Of a DNA stretch of 64,000 nt, positions 51,683-59,963 are shown piece by piece. The stretch is from Streptomyces buecherae. Its GTDB lineage: Bacteria; Actinomycetota; Actinomycetes; Streptomycetales; Streptomycetaceae. The stretch covers positions 5,554,501 through 5,618,500 of the forward strand of contig NZ_CP060404.1 of NCBI RefSeq assembly GCF_014295035.1. Direction: 5' to 3'. Position numbers and translations under genes: made by a program. Position 1 is the stretch's first letter. Every line of letters starts with the position of its first letter. Under the pieces are notes generated by a model. The model was not told the DNA's origin. It was given only the letters and a program-made list of their open reading frames with translations, and searched no databases.

Positions 51683-51700
51683 GGAGAACGCTCGTTCTCC
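51683..51700. promoter_or_regulatory. TetR operator 2, GGAGAACGCTCGTTCTCC
   Basis: Same palindrome as operator 1 with one central base change, centred 37 bp away. It lies in the divergent promoter region of the NTF2-like and TetR genes. Two such sites suit cooperative binding of two TetR dimers. Confidence 0.85.
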
Positions 51701-51830
51701 GCGCAAGCGGCGGCCATGGCGACGGCCCATGGCCCCACGGTCGGTGGCCGAGGGCGTCGGGCGATGGTCGCGAGGACGACGGCGGGTGGCCGGTGGCGCC
51801 CGGACACGTGAGAGGCGAGGCGGGACAGGG

Positions 51831-52538
51831 ATGACGGTGGGCGGGACGGCCGAGGAACAGGCGCGGGCGCGCGTGGTGGACGCGGCCGAGGAGCTGTTCT
51901 ACGCGCGCGGGGTGCGCGCGGTCGGCATGGACGCCGTGCGCTCCGCCGCCGGCGTCTCGCTCAAGCGCCTCTACCAGCTCTTCCCCGCCAAGGACCACTT
52001 GGTGGAGGAGTTCCTACGGCGCCGGGACCACGCCTGGCGCGCCGCGCTCGTCCGCCACGCCGACGCCCGGCCCACCCCGCGAGCCCGGCTGCTGGCGGTC
52101 TTCGACTGGCTGTACGAGTGGTTCGCCGAGCCGGACTTCAGGGGCTGCGCCTTCCTCAACTGCTTCGCCGAACTCGGCGGCACCTCGCCGGCCGTGGCCG
52201 AGGCGGCGCGCGCCCACAAGGCGGCGGTACGGACCTACCTCGGCGAGCTGACCGCCGCCACGGGCGCGTCCGAGCCGGAGCCGCTGGCCGACCAGTTGGC
52301 CCTGCTCGCCGAGGGCGCCATCGCCACGGCCGCCGTCACCGGTTCGCCGGAACCCGCCCGCGCGGCCCGCGCGGCGGCCCAGGCCCTGCTGGCGGCGGCG
52401 GGCGTCGAGGGCGGCGGCGCCGACGGGCCCGCCGCGCACCCGGCGGGCCCCGAGGGATACGAGGCCGGGGCCGCGCCACGCCAGGCCCCGGCCAACCCCC
52501 GTACCGCGACGGCCCACACGGACCCGGCCAGCGGATGA
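51831..52538 (+). CDS. TetR-family transcriptional regulator
   Basis: A 235-residue repressor. The N-terminal helix-turn-helix (about residues 12-60) reads ARVVDAAEELFYARGVRAVG and VSLKRLYQLFPAKDHLVEEF. The C-terminal ligand-binding domain contains WFAEPDFRGCAFLNCFAEL. The last 40 residues are a Pro/Ala-rich tail. ATG 51831 is chosen by family alignment. It is divergent from the NTF2-like gene, with twin palindromes between them. Ligand unknown. Confidence 0.93.
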   Translation: MTVGGTAEEQARARVVDAAEELFYARGVRAVGMDAVRSAAGVSLKRLYQLFPAKDHLVEEFLRRRDHAWRAALVRHADARPTPRARLLAVFDWLYEWFAEPDFRGCAFLNCFAELGGTSPAVAEAARAHKAAVRTYLGELTAATGASEPEPLADQLALLAEGAIATAAVTGSPEPARAARAAAQALLAAAGVEGGGADGPAAHPAGPEGYEAGAAPRQAPANPRTATAHTDPASG

Positions 52539-52617
52539 CGCCACCGCCCCGCCCGCGCGTGCGGCGGGGCGGGGTCCGACCTCCGGGGAGCCGGGCCGGG
52601 CCGGACGGTGGTCGCCG

Positions 52618-53613
52618 TTACGCGTCCGCCGCCGGCACCTCAAGCACCGCCTTGCCCGGCACCCGGCGGCCCGCCAGCGCCCGCGTCGCCTCGCCGATCC
52701 GGGACCAGTCGCCGCGCCAGGCGATCTGCGGGTCGAGGGTGCCGGCGGCGAGCAGTCCGGCGAGCCAGGTCAGGTCGTCGCCCAGCCGCGTCGCGTCCTG
52801 GAGCAGGTAGAAGGTGGCCAGCGTGCGGTCGTGCCGACCCTGGTCGCCGAAGAGCGCCCCGAACGGGAAGGTCTCGCCGACGCCGGACGCGTGGCCCACC
52901 GACACCAGCGTGCCGTGCGCCTCCAACGCCGCGTAGGCGGCCACCAGTTGGTCGCCCCCCACCGTATCGACCACGCCGTACACCGGCCCACTGGGCACCA
53001 GCCCCGCGCCCTCGCCGGCGTTTGACGGGTCCGACGGGTCCGCCGTCCCCGCTGCCCCGGTGAGCCAGACCTCGTCGGCGCCCAGCGCGCGCAGCGCCTC
53101 GGCGTGCGCCGGGGTGCTGGTGGAGGCCACCACGTGGGCGCCGCCGAGGGCCGCCAGTTGGACGGCGAACCGTCCCACGCCGCCGCCCGCGCCGGTGATC
53201 AGGACGCGACGGCCCAGCAGGGGGCCGAGGCGGCGCAGCGCGCGCAGCGCCGACCCGGCGGCCACCGGCAGCGTGCTAGCCGCGGCCAGGTCCACGCCGT
53301 CGGGCACGGCGCCGACGAGACCGGTGTCCACGGCGCGGAGTTCGGCCCACGCGCCGCCGTCGCCGAGGGTCACCACCCGGTCGCCGACGGCCGGCCCCGA
53401 GCCGTCGGCGGCGGCCCGTACGACGACGCCGGCCGCGTCCCAACCGGGCACCGCCCCCGCCGTACCACGCGGAATGACGGCGTCCACCTCTCCCCGGTTC
53501 AGCGAGAACGCCGCCACCCGCACCAGCGCCTGACCCGGGCCCGGCACGGGGTCGGGGGTCTGTGTCAGGCGCAGTCCGTCGGGGGCGCTGGGGTCGATCG
53601 CCCATGCGTGCAT
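52618..53613 (-). CDS. Zinc-less alcohol dehydrogenase/quinone oxidoreductase (MDR family)
   Basis: A 331-residue NADPH-dependent MDR enzyme. The N-terminal GroES-like domain contains PGQALVRVAAFSLNRGEVD and GWDAAGVVV; the nucleotide site is ITGAGGGVGRFAVQLA (AXXGXXG pattern). No catalytic zinc ligands (Cys, His) are present, so it is a quinone or enal reductase type rather than a zinc alcohol dehydrogenase. It is divergent from the TetR gene at 53740 with an operator-like palindrome between, the normal arrangement for a TetR-controlled reductase. Confidence 0.92.
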   Translation of the reverse strand: MHAWAIDPSAPDGLRLTQTPDPVPGPGQALVRVAAFSLNRGEVDAVIPRGTAGAVPGWDAAGVVVRAAADGSGPAVGDRVVTLGDGGAWAELRAVDTGLVGAVPDGVDLAAASTLPVAAGSALRALRRLGPLLGRRVLITGAGGGVGRFAVQLAALGGAHVVASTSTPAHAEALRALGADEVWLTGAAGTADPSDPSNAGEGAGLVPSGPVYGVVDTVGGDQLVAAYAALEAHGTLVSVGHASGVGETFPFGALFGDQGRHDRTLATFYLLQDATRLGDDLTWLAGLLAAGTLDPQIAWRGDWSRIGEATRALAGRRVPGKAVLEVPAADA

Positions 53614-53668
53614 GGCTCACTCACTTCCTCACGGATTTCCGGGGTCGGCGACCCCGGCAGCGCGATAG

Positions 53669-53683
53669 TGCCACTCAGTGGCA
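53669..53683. promoter_or_regulatory. Palindrome TGCCACT-C-AGTGGCA, candidate TetR operator
   Basis: Perfect 7-bp arms around one base, between the divergent reductase and TetR genes. A second set of GCAAG/CTTGC/GCAAG half-sites follows at 53691-53714. Either could be the operator of the adjacent TetR protein. Confidence 0.7.
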
Positions 53684-53739
53684 TAAGCCTGCAAGGGGCT
53701 CTTGCCTCCGCAAGGCGAGTGGGTGGGTACACTCCCCAC

Positions 53740-54429
53740 GTGACCTCCGCAGCCGCCACCCCCACCGGTCCGACCCCGCCCGACCCGGCGCGTCAGCTCC
53801 CGTTGCGCGAGCGCAAGAAGCTGCGCACCCGGCAGGCGTTGGTGGACACGGCGCTGCGCCTCTTCACCGAGCAGGGTTTCGCGGAGACCACGCTCGACCA
53901 GCTCGTGGACGAGGTGGAGGTCTCCAAGCGCACGTTCTTCCGCGCCTTCTCCTCGAAGGAGGACGTGGCGCTCGCGCCCGAGAAGGAGCTGTGGGACACC
54001 TACCGGCGGCGGATCGAGGCCGCCTCGCTCGCGGGCCCGCTGCTCGACGCGTACCAGGACGCGCTCATTGCCGCCATAGCGGACATGTCCGACGGCTGGG
54101 AGGACCGGTTCCTGATCAGCCGCGCCCTCGCCGACCGCACGCCGGCCCTGACCGCGCACAGCCTCCAGCACTGTGCCGAGGTCACGGACGCGGTGGTGCG
54201 CACGGTCGTCGCCAGGCTCCCGGCCGACAGCGGGATCGACGAGCTGCCGGCTCGCCTCCTGCTCGAACTCATGGTGGCCGCCTGGCGCAGCGCGCTCAGG
54301 GAGTGGTCGGCCACGGCCGACGACGCGGCGCCGACGGCCGCCGCCGGCCGGGACCGGGAGGCCCTGCGCGCCAGCGTGCGCGCGGCCTTCGCGGCGCTCC
54401 CCGACGTGGCCACCCTCGTCCGCGCCTGA
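53740..54429 (+). CDS. TetR-family transcriptional regulator
   Basis: A 229-residue repressor. After a 20-residue leader comes the helix-turn-helix: RKKLRTRQALVDTALRLF, then VSKRTFFRAFSSKEDVAL. The C-terminal domain resembles the MftR-like group (FSSKEDVALAPEKELWDTY, SLQHCAEVTDAVVRTVVARL). GTG 53740 (MTSAAATPTG) is taken as the start. A palindrome at 53669-53683 lies upstream. It probably represses the divergent reductase and itself. Confidence 0.93.
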   Translation: MTSAAATPTGPTPPDPARQLPLRERKKLRTRQALVDTALRLFTEQGFAETTLDQLVDEVEVSKRTFFRAFSSKEDVALAPEKELWDTYRRRIEAASLAGPLLDAYQDALIAAIADMSDGWEDRFLISRALADRTPALTAHSLQHCAEVTDAVVRTVVARLPADSGIDELPARLLLELMVAAWRSALREWSATADDAAPTAAAGRDREALRASVRAAFAALPDVATLVRA

Positions 54430-54526
54430 CCACCCGCGCCCCCGGGGCGCCGCCCCCACCGCCACCGCCACCGACGCCCACCGTCCGCGCGGCGGCCCGA
54501 AACGGACGCGGCGGCCCGGAAACGGA

Positions 54527-54563
54527 GCAGGGCCCCTCCCGATCGGTCCGGGATGGGCCCTGC
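54527..54563. terminator. Strong hairpin between TetR and sigma factor genes
   Basis: A 9-bp GCAGGGCCC/GGGCCCTGC stem (54527-54535 and 54555-54563) is extended by TCCCG/CGGGA inside. It separates the converging TetR (+) and sigma factor (-) genes and probably ends both transcripts. Confidence 0.88.
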
Positions 54564-54628
54564 TTCCGAGGTGCGGCCGGCTGTGGCCGGCGCGCCGTCG
54601 GCTCCGTAGCGGTGGTGCGGTGGTCTGT

Positions 54629-55576
54629 TTATTCCTCCAGCGTCAGGCCCTTGCGAAGTTTGGTCAGCGTGCGAGAGAGCAGACGTGAGACGTGCATCTG
54701 GGAAATGCCGAGCTCCTCGCCGATCTCCGACTGCGTCATGTTCGCCACGAACCGCAGGGAGAGGATCTTGCGGTCGCGCGGCGGAAGTTCGGCGATCAGC
54801 GGCTTCAACGACTCGACGTACTCGATGCCTTCGAGTCCGTGGTCCTCGTAGCCGATGCGGTCGGCGAGCGCGCCCTCGGTGTCGTCCTCTTCCGGTTGGG
54901 CGTCCAGCGAGCTCGCGGTGTACGCGTTGCTCGCGGCCATGCCCTCGACAACCTCTTCGTTGGTGATGCCCAGGCGCGTCGCCAGCTCGCTCACGGTGGG
55001 GGCGCGGTCGAGCTTCTGCGCCAGCTCGTCGCCGGCCTTGGCCAGGTCGAGCCGCAGTTCCTGGAGGCGTCGCGGGACGCGCACCGACCAACTGGTGTCG
55101 CGGAAGAACCGCTTGATCTCGCCGATGATGGTTGGCATGGCGAAGGTCGGGAACTCGACGCCTCTGCTCAGTTCGAAACGGTCGATCGCCTTGATCAGGC
55201 CGATGGTGCCGACCTGGACGATGTCCTCCATCGGCTCGCTGCGGGAGCGGAACCGGGAGGCGGCGAACTTGACCAGCGCCAGATTCAGTTCGACCAGGGT
55301 GTTGCGGACGTACGCGTGCTCGTGCGTGCCTTCCTCAAGCGTCTCAAGGCGCTCGAAGAGGGTCTTGGACAGGGCCCTCGCATCGACCGCTCCGACCTCG
55401 GCGAAGGGCGGGATCTCGGGCAGATCCCCGAAAGGGCCGGTGTGCGCCGGGTCTTCCGGCGCGGTGCCCGTCCGGGCGCCCGGGGTCGGTGCGAGGTCGG
55501 TCTGCTGGGGCGAAGGTGTCGACGAGGCGGGGTTCCGATGGTGTTCGGTGCGCGGTTCGTCGAGCCGGGGTGACAT
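54629..55576 (-). CDS. sigI: SigB/SigF-subfamily RNA polymerase sigma factor (SigI-like)
   Basis: A 315-residue group 3 sigma factor of the SigB/SigF type. Region 2 is LVKFAASRFRSRSEPMEDIVQ with GTIGLIKAIDRF and FPTFAMPTIIGEIKRFFRD; region 3 is RVPRRLQELRLDLAKA; region 4 is LPPRDRKILSLRF and TQSEIGEELGISQMHVSRLL. A 70-residue disordered leader precedes it. Stress responses are the usual role. It is divergent from a STAS antagonist and a HATPase anti-sigma factor, the partner-switching set. The gene symbol rests on synteny with S. coelicolor hut-sigI-purK from memory, so it may differ. Confidence 0.92.
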   Translation of the reverse strand: MSPRLDEPRTEHHRNPASSTPSPQQTDLAPTPGARTGTAPEDPAHTGPFGDLPEIPPFAEVGAVDARALSKTLFERLETLEEGTHEHAYVRNTLVELNLALVKFAASRFRSRSEPMEDIVQVGTIGLIKAIDRFELSRGVEFPTFAMPTIIGEIKRFFRDTSWSVRVPRRLQELRLDLAKAGDELAQKLDRAPTVSELATRLGITNEEVVEGMAASNAYTASSLDAQPEEDDTEGALADRIGYEDHGLEGIEYVESLKPLIAELPPRDRKILSLRFVANMTQSEIGEELGISQMHVSRLLSRTLTKLRKGLTLEE

Positions 55577-55828
55577 GGGAGTCCTCCATCATTCTCGGCA
55601 TGTGGCTGCCGAAGCCATATCGTCGTGCTGCGGTGAGCGGCGCCTCCAAAGCCGGGCCGTGTTCGGGTGTGTCCTACTACGCCTACCCGCATTGACCCGG
55701 AAGTGGCAAGTGCGTGTTGTCCGTATTTGGTGATATATGCCAGTTGTTCGGCTACCGCACGCCGGCTCGAGGGCGTAGGGTTCGAGGCGCGCAATCGAAA
55801 GCCACGAGACACCAGAAGAGGTGCGTGC

Positions 55829-56197
55829 ATGGACCGCGGGATGGTCGGCAGCACGAGCAGAGGCCGACTGCGAGTCGAGGTACGACACCAGGGGGCGAGT
55901 GCGGTCGTGACTCCGGCAGGTGAGCTCGATCACCACACTGCCGAGTTGCTCCGTGAGCCACTGGAGCAGTGTGTGACCGACGGGCAGTCCCGGTTGGTCG
56001 TGGACTGCTCGCGGCTGGAGTTCTGCGATTCGACGGGTTTGAACGTGCTCCTCGGGGCACGACTCAAGGCGGAGGCGGCTGGGGGTGCTGTCCACTTGGC
56101 GGGCATGCTCCCGGTGGTGGCTCGGGTCTTCGAGATCACCGGAGCCGAGGCCGTTTTCACGGTGCACGACACGTTGGAAGCCGCGCTCGTCGAATGA
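55829..56197 (+). CDS. Anti-sigma factor antagonist (STAS domain)
   Basis: A 122-residue STAS protein of the RsbV/SpoIIAA type. The phosphorylatable serine is S68 in FCDSTGLNVLL. The unphosphorylated form would bind the anti-sigma kinase and release the sigma factor. AGAAGAGG precedes ATG 55829. It is divergent from the sigma gene (252-bp gap) and 171 bp upstream of the anti-sigma kinase, so the switch is complete in one locus. The S. coelicolor counterpart is, as I recall, ArsI. Confidence 0.92.
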   Translation: MDRGMVGSTSRGRLRVEVRHQGASAVVTPAGELDHHTAELLREPLEQCVTDGQSRLVVDCSRLEFCDSTGLNVLLGARLKAEAAGGAVHLAGMLPVVARVFEITGAEAVFTVHDTLEAALVE

Positions 56198-56368
56198 CGC
56201 GGGGCTGGTCTGTTGCGTGCGCTTCATGCGTGCGTTACCTGAGTCACACAGTCCGGGGCGAATAAGTGGGTGTTCTCACGCCGCATCCGGGCAGGAGACA
56301 GCTAAATCTGCTCGATGCGACAGGCAGCCCCTGTCCTAGATTCGGTGAATCGGTGAGGTGATGCGCTG

Positions 56369-56854
56369 ATGAGCTCCGCGCGGCCGTGCTCGCCGGGCGA
56401 CCGCGGCCCGGAGGCGGGTGCCACTGCTCCGGTCCGCCCGTCGAGCGGACAAACCCGCCGACTCGCCCTGACCGACGCCAGCGGCGCCGTGCCACGCGCC
56501 CGCGACTTCGCTCGGGAAGCGCTACGCGACTGGGGCTGGTTGCCCGCCGCGAACGCGGACCAGCGTGCTGCGGCGGAGGACGTGCTGCTGGTCGTCTCGG
56601 AACTGGTCACCAACGCGTGCCTGCACGCCGAGGGGCCGGAGGAACTCCGGGTGAGCTGCGACGCCAAGTCGCTCCGCCTTGAGGTACGCGACCGGGGCGC
56701 GGGCACGCCGGCCCCGCGCACCCCGCACCGCGCCGGCCGCCCCGGCGGCCATGGGATGTTCATCGTGCAGCGCCTCTGTCTGGACTGGGGTGTCGTACGG
56801 AACGCCGACGGTGCCGGAAAAACGGTCTGGGCGGAACTCGCCGCGCCAGGCTGA
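56369..56854 (+). CDS. Anti-sigma factor serine kinase (RsbW/SpoIIAB-type HATPase)
   Basis: A 161-residue protein with a GHKL ATPase fold: N box VVSELVTNACLHA, G1 motif DRGAGTP and G2 motif GGHGMFIVQRL. It would hold the SigB-type sigma inactive or phosphorylate the STAS antagonist at its serine. The first 30 residues are disordered. It follows the STAS gene on the same strand and likely shares regulation. The S. coelicolor counterpart is, as I recall, PrsI. Many stand-alone kinases of this class exist in streptomycetes, so pairing rests on position. Confidence 0.9.
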   Translation: MSSARPCSPGDRGPEAGATAPVRPSSGQTRRLALTDASGAVPRARDFAREALRDWGWLPAANADQRAAAEDVLLVVSELVTNACLHAEGPEELRVSCDAKSLRLEVRDRGAGTPAPRTPHRAGRPGGHGMFIVQRLCLDWGVVRNADGAGKTVWAELAAPG

Positions 56855-57539
56855 CCCGCCCGTTCGCCCACTCCGCCGCAGCACCGCCCGCCCGCCGCGG
56901 GCCCCCGCACCACCCCGGCCCGCCCGCCGGGCCCGCGGCACCCCCTGCCCCTCCGCCCGAGCTGGGCCCGTCGCGCCCCCGCACCCCTTCCGTACGGGGG
57001 CCGCGCCGCTCCGTACGCCATGCCGCCACGGCGAGGTCGACCCGCTGCCGCCGGAGCACCGTTGTCCGCGCCGCTCCGTACGCCGTGCCGCCCCACGCCG
57101 GCACCTCCCGTACGCGCCGACACCACGCGCCCCGCACACCCCGCGCCCCGACCTCCCCCGGCCGGGGCTCCCGCGCGTGCCAGGGCCCGCTCCCTCCCGA
57201 GCCCCGCCCAGTCGCCGCCTACGCGCCCCGCGCGCCCGGGCGCGCCCCCGCCACCCAGCCGCCGCGTACCCGCCGCACGCGCCCCGTGGCGCCCTCCTCA
57301 GGGCCAGCCACCACACGCACCCAGCCCTGGTCCGGCCTGACCCTGGAACCCGGGCCTTCGGCCCGCGCGCCGTACCGGCCTCGTAGCCGCCCGCGCGCCA
57401 GAGTCGCCCAGGCCCCGGCGCAGGTTCCGACTCCCGCGGCCCCCGTAGGACATCCCGGCCCACGCACCCCACGCACCTCACGGCCCCACCCCGCACCCCA
57501 CACGACGGGCGCGCGCGGCCTTCCCCCGAGGCGGACGCG
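56855..57539. other. Long GC-rich intergenic region after the anti-sigma kinase
   Basis: No gene is supported in about 690 bases. The + strand is strikingly C-rich and G-poor (CCGCCC- and CCCGCAC-type tracts), with CGTACG motifs scattered through it. Open frames on either strand are of unusual composition and show no family resemblance. It may be a decayed gene or spacer DNA. Confidence 0.4.
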
Positions 57540-57575
57540 CCGAGGGCCCCGGCGCTGGTGCGCCGAGGCCCTCGG
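57540..57575 (-). terminator. Nested hairpin after the POT transporter gene
   Basis: The stem CCGAGGGCC/GGCCCTCGG (57540-57548 and 57567-57575) encloses an inner hairpin GGCGC-TGGT-GCGCC. It lies 38 bp after the transporter stop on its transcript and fits a terminator. Confidence 0.8.
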
Positions 57576-57613
57576 GGTGTTTCAGGTGGGTCGGCCCGCT
57601 GGGGGCGGGGACG

Positions 57614-59143
57614 TCAGCGGACGTCGCCCATCATCTGCACGACCTTCTTGCGGTACATCCAGATGGCGACACCGGCAAGGACCGCCAGCGAGGCTTCCGC
57701 GGCGACCACCCCTTCACCACTGAGGTCCACGCCGGCGATGGAGAGCAGGCCCGTGGTGCAGTCGCCCGCGGTGACCGCGAGGAACCAGACGCCCAGCATC
57801 TGGCTGGCGTACTTCTCGGGCGCCATCTTCGTGGTGACCGAGAGGCCGACCGGGGAGAGGCACAGCTCACCCATGGTCTGGAGCATGTAGATCGAGAGCA
57901 GCCAGCCCGGGCTGACGGCCGAGCCGTCGTTGGCCATGCTCATCGGGATCACGAAGACGAAGAACGAGGCTCCGGTGAGGACCAGCGCCATGGCGAACTT
58001 CACCGTGGTGCTGGGTTCCTTGTTCCGCCGGGCCAGCGCCAGCCACATCCAGGCGAAGACCGGGGCGAGGGCCATGACCCAGGCCGAGTTGACCGACTGG
58101 AACCAGGACGACGGGAAGCGGATGCCGAAGACGTTGTCCGCCGTCTTCGTCTCGGCGAAGGCGGACAGCGTCGACCCGCCCTGGTCGAAGATCATCCAAA
58201 AGACGGCCGCCGCGGCGAAGAACCAGATGTAGCCGCTGACCTTGGTCTGTTCGAGCTCGGTCAGTTCCTTGTCCCGCTTGATGCGGACGAGCACCGCGAT
58301 CGGGATGACCAGGCCCGCGATGGTGATCGGCACGAGCGCCCAGTTCAGGGTGAAGTGACCGGTCAGGGTGACCACGGCGTAGAACGCGGCCGTGGCCGCC
58401 GTCCAGATCAGACCCTTGCGGAGCCAGCCCTTGCGCTCCTCGATGTTGAGCGGGGTCGGCACCTGGCTGGAGAGCGGGCTCAGGTGGCGGGTGCCGATCA
58501 GGAACTGGATCAGGCCCAGCGCCATGCCGAGCGCGGCGATGGCGAAGCCGAGGTGCCAGTTGACCTCCTGGCCCACCGTGCCGATGATCAACGGCGCGGC
58601 GAAGCCACCGATGTTGATGCCGATGTAGAAGATCGTGAAGCCGCCGTCACGGCGCGGGTCTTCCGGGCCCTCGTAGAGGTGGCCGACCATCGTGGAGATG
58701 TTGGCCTTCAGCAGGCCGGAGCCGAACGCGACGAGCGCCAGGCCGCCGAAGAACGGCAACTGTCCGGGCACCGCGAGCAGCAGGTGGCCGGCCATGATGA
58801 TGCCGGCGGCGATGGCCACGGTCTTCCGCGGCCCCCACACCCGGTCACCGAACCAGCCGCCGGGCATCGCCAGGAGGTAGACCATGGCCAGGTACACGGA
58901 GTAGATCGCGACCGCGTTGGCCTCGGTCATCTCCAGGCCGCCACCTTGGCTGCCGTCCTTCGAGTCCGGACCGCCGGAGATCAGGTAGAGGACGAGCAGG
59001 GCCCGCATGCCGTAGAAGCTGAAACGCTCCCACATCTCGGTCATGAAGAGAGTGGCCAGGCCGCGAGGGTGGCCGAAGAAGGTCTTGCCGCCGTTGGCAG
59101 GGGGTCCCTGCTTGGCCGCGCCCTTCGTCAGGCTGGACGCCAT
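57614..59143 (-). CDS. Proton-dependent oligopeptide transporter (POT/PTR2 family)
   Basis: A 509-residue MFS transporter that imports di- and tripeptides with protons. The ExxERFxYYG motif is seen as EMWERFSFYGMRALL; GGWFGDRVWGPRKTV and the PTR2 signature FTIFYIGINIGG follow. Fourteen hydrophobic segments are predicted. AAGGA precedes ATG 59143; the longer upstream frame lacks family similarity. The gene has an inverted repeat in its promoter region and a terminator. It is divergent from the two-component system at 59964, which could control it. Confidence 0.94.
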   Translation of the reverse strand: MASSLTKGAAKQGPPANGGKTFFGHPRGLATLFMTEMWERFSFYGMRALLVLYLISGGPDSKDGSQGGGLEMTEANAVAIYSVYLAMVYLLAMPGGWFGDRVWGPRKTVAIAAGIIMAGHLLLAVPGQLPFFGGLALVAFGSGLLKANISTMVGHLYEGPEDPRRDGGFTIFYIGINIGGFAAPLIIGTVGQEVNWHLGFAIAALGMALGLIQFLIGTRHLSPLSSQVPTPLNIEERKGWLRKGLIWTAATAAFYAVVTLTGHFTLNWALVPITIAGLVIPIAVLVRIKRDKELTELEQTKVSGYIWFFAAAAVFWMIFDQGGSTLSAFAETKTADNVFGIRFPSSWFQSVNSAWVMALAPVFAWMWLALARRNKEPSTTVKFAMALVLTGASFFVFVIPMSMANDGSAVSPGWLLSIYMLQTMGELCLSPVGLSVTTKMAPEKYASQMLGVWFLAVTAGDCTTGLLSIAGVDLSGEGVVAAEASLAVLAGVAIWMYRKKVVQMMGDVR

Positions 59144-59963
59144 GGTTGTTCCTTGGGGGGCTCGGGACGCGAGGCCAAGACGGCTAGCCGGAATCAAGAT
59201 CACGCGCCCGGTCGGGTAGCCGGCTTCGACGACGCGTCGCCCACCCCCGTCCCGCGGGGGCGGTACCCATGGGGGGAACCGGGAAGGGCGGTCACACCGC
59301 CGCGCTCCACGCCCCCCGCGCGAGGAACACGCGGCGGACCCGGCCGGCAGGTCATTCACTGTGCCTGACGGGGCTGGTGGCTCCAGTCCCGGGCACAAAG
59401 AAACCTTTGGCGCGTCTTGCGAACCAAAGGTCTCAGGGCAGTGCTACAGACGTTCCGTCACCATACGCCAGACGCGGGGCACGAATGGAAGGCGATGAGA
59501 CGTAACTCACGACACATGGTCGCAACTTTTACCGCGCATTTGAAGAGAACTAGTCACTCGCTCACGATGACCTGATAACGGTCTAACACACACCAGAACG
59601 CCCGTGGCGATCCGGGGCCGACAACGGCGGCCCGGCGGGGGCCGTTTGGCCTCCGGTAGGCGCGGCTCCGGCCGGCCCGGAAGGTGTCGCGGTGGCTCGA
59701 CCGCGCGGGGCGGGTCGGGGCCGGCGGCTTCGGCGGCGTCGGTGGCGTCCGGGCGAGGCCGCCCGCGCGTGGCGTGGGACACGTTCCACGGGGGGCCGCA
59801 GGGGCGCGCGGGGGCGCGTGGCGTGCGCCGGGGGCGTACGCGGGAGGGGCGGTCGCGGCTCGCGGGCCACCCGTGGTCGGCGGGCCGCGCCCCGCGAGGT
59901 GTCCGCCGAGACGAGGGCGCAGGCCCGGCCCTTCTCCGGTCGGTCGCGGACTACCATTCCCGC
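59144..59963. other. Divergent promoter region, POT transporter / response regulator
   Basis: No gene is seen in 820 bases. The part 59360-59590 is clearly less GC-rich than the rest and holds the 8-bp inverted repeat at 59403-59431 and an AT-rich stretch (59520-59590). The right half is GC-rich. Promoters of both divergent genes should lie here. Confidence 0.5.
59403..59431. promoter_or_regulatory. Inverted repeat ACCTTTGG-N13-CCAAAGGT upstream of the POT gene
   Basis: Perfect 8-bp arms with a 13-nt spacer, about 260 bp upstream of the transporter start in a low-GC patch. It could be an operator for a nutrient-responsive regulator or a hairpin in a long leader. Confidence 0.6.

Noticed and set aside
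54000..55091. 363-aa open frame on the - strand overlapping TetR and sigma genes
   Set aside because: It is antisense to the TetR gene and out of frame with the sigma gene; composition is a shadow.
56855..57539. Open frames in the C-rich spacer
   Set aside because: Proteins would be almost only Pro, Arg and Ala or Gly and Arg; no family is seen on either strand.
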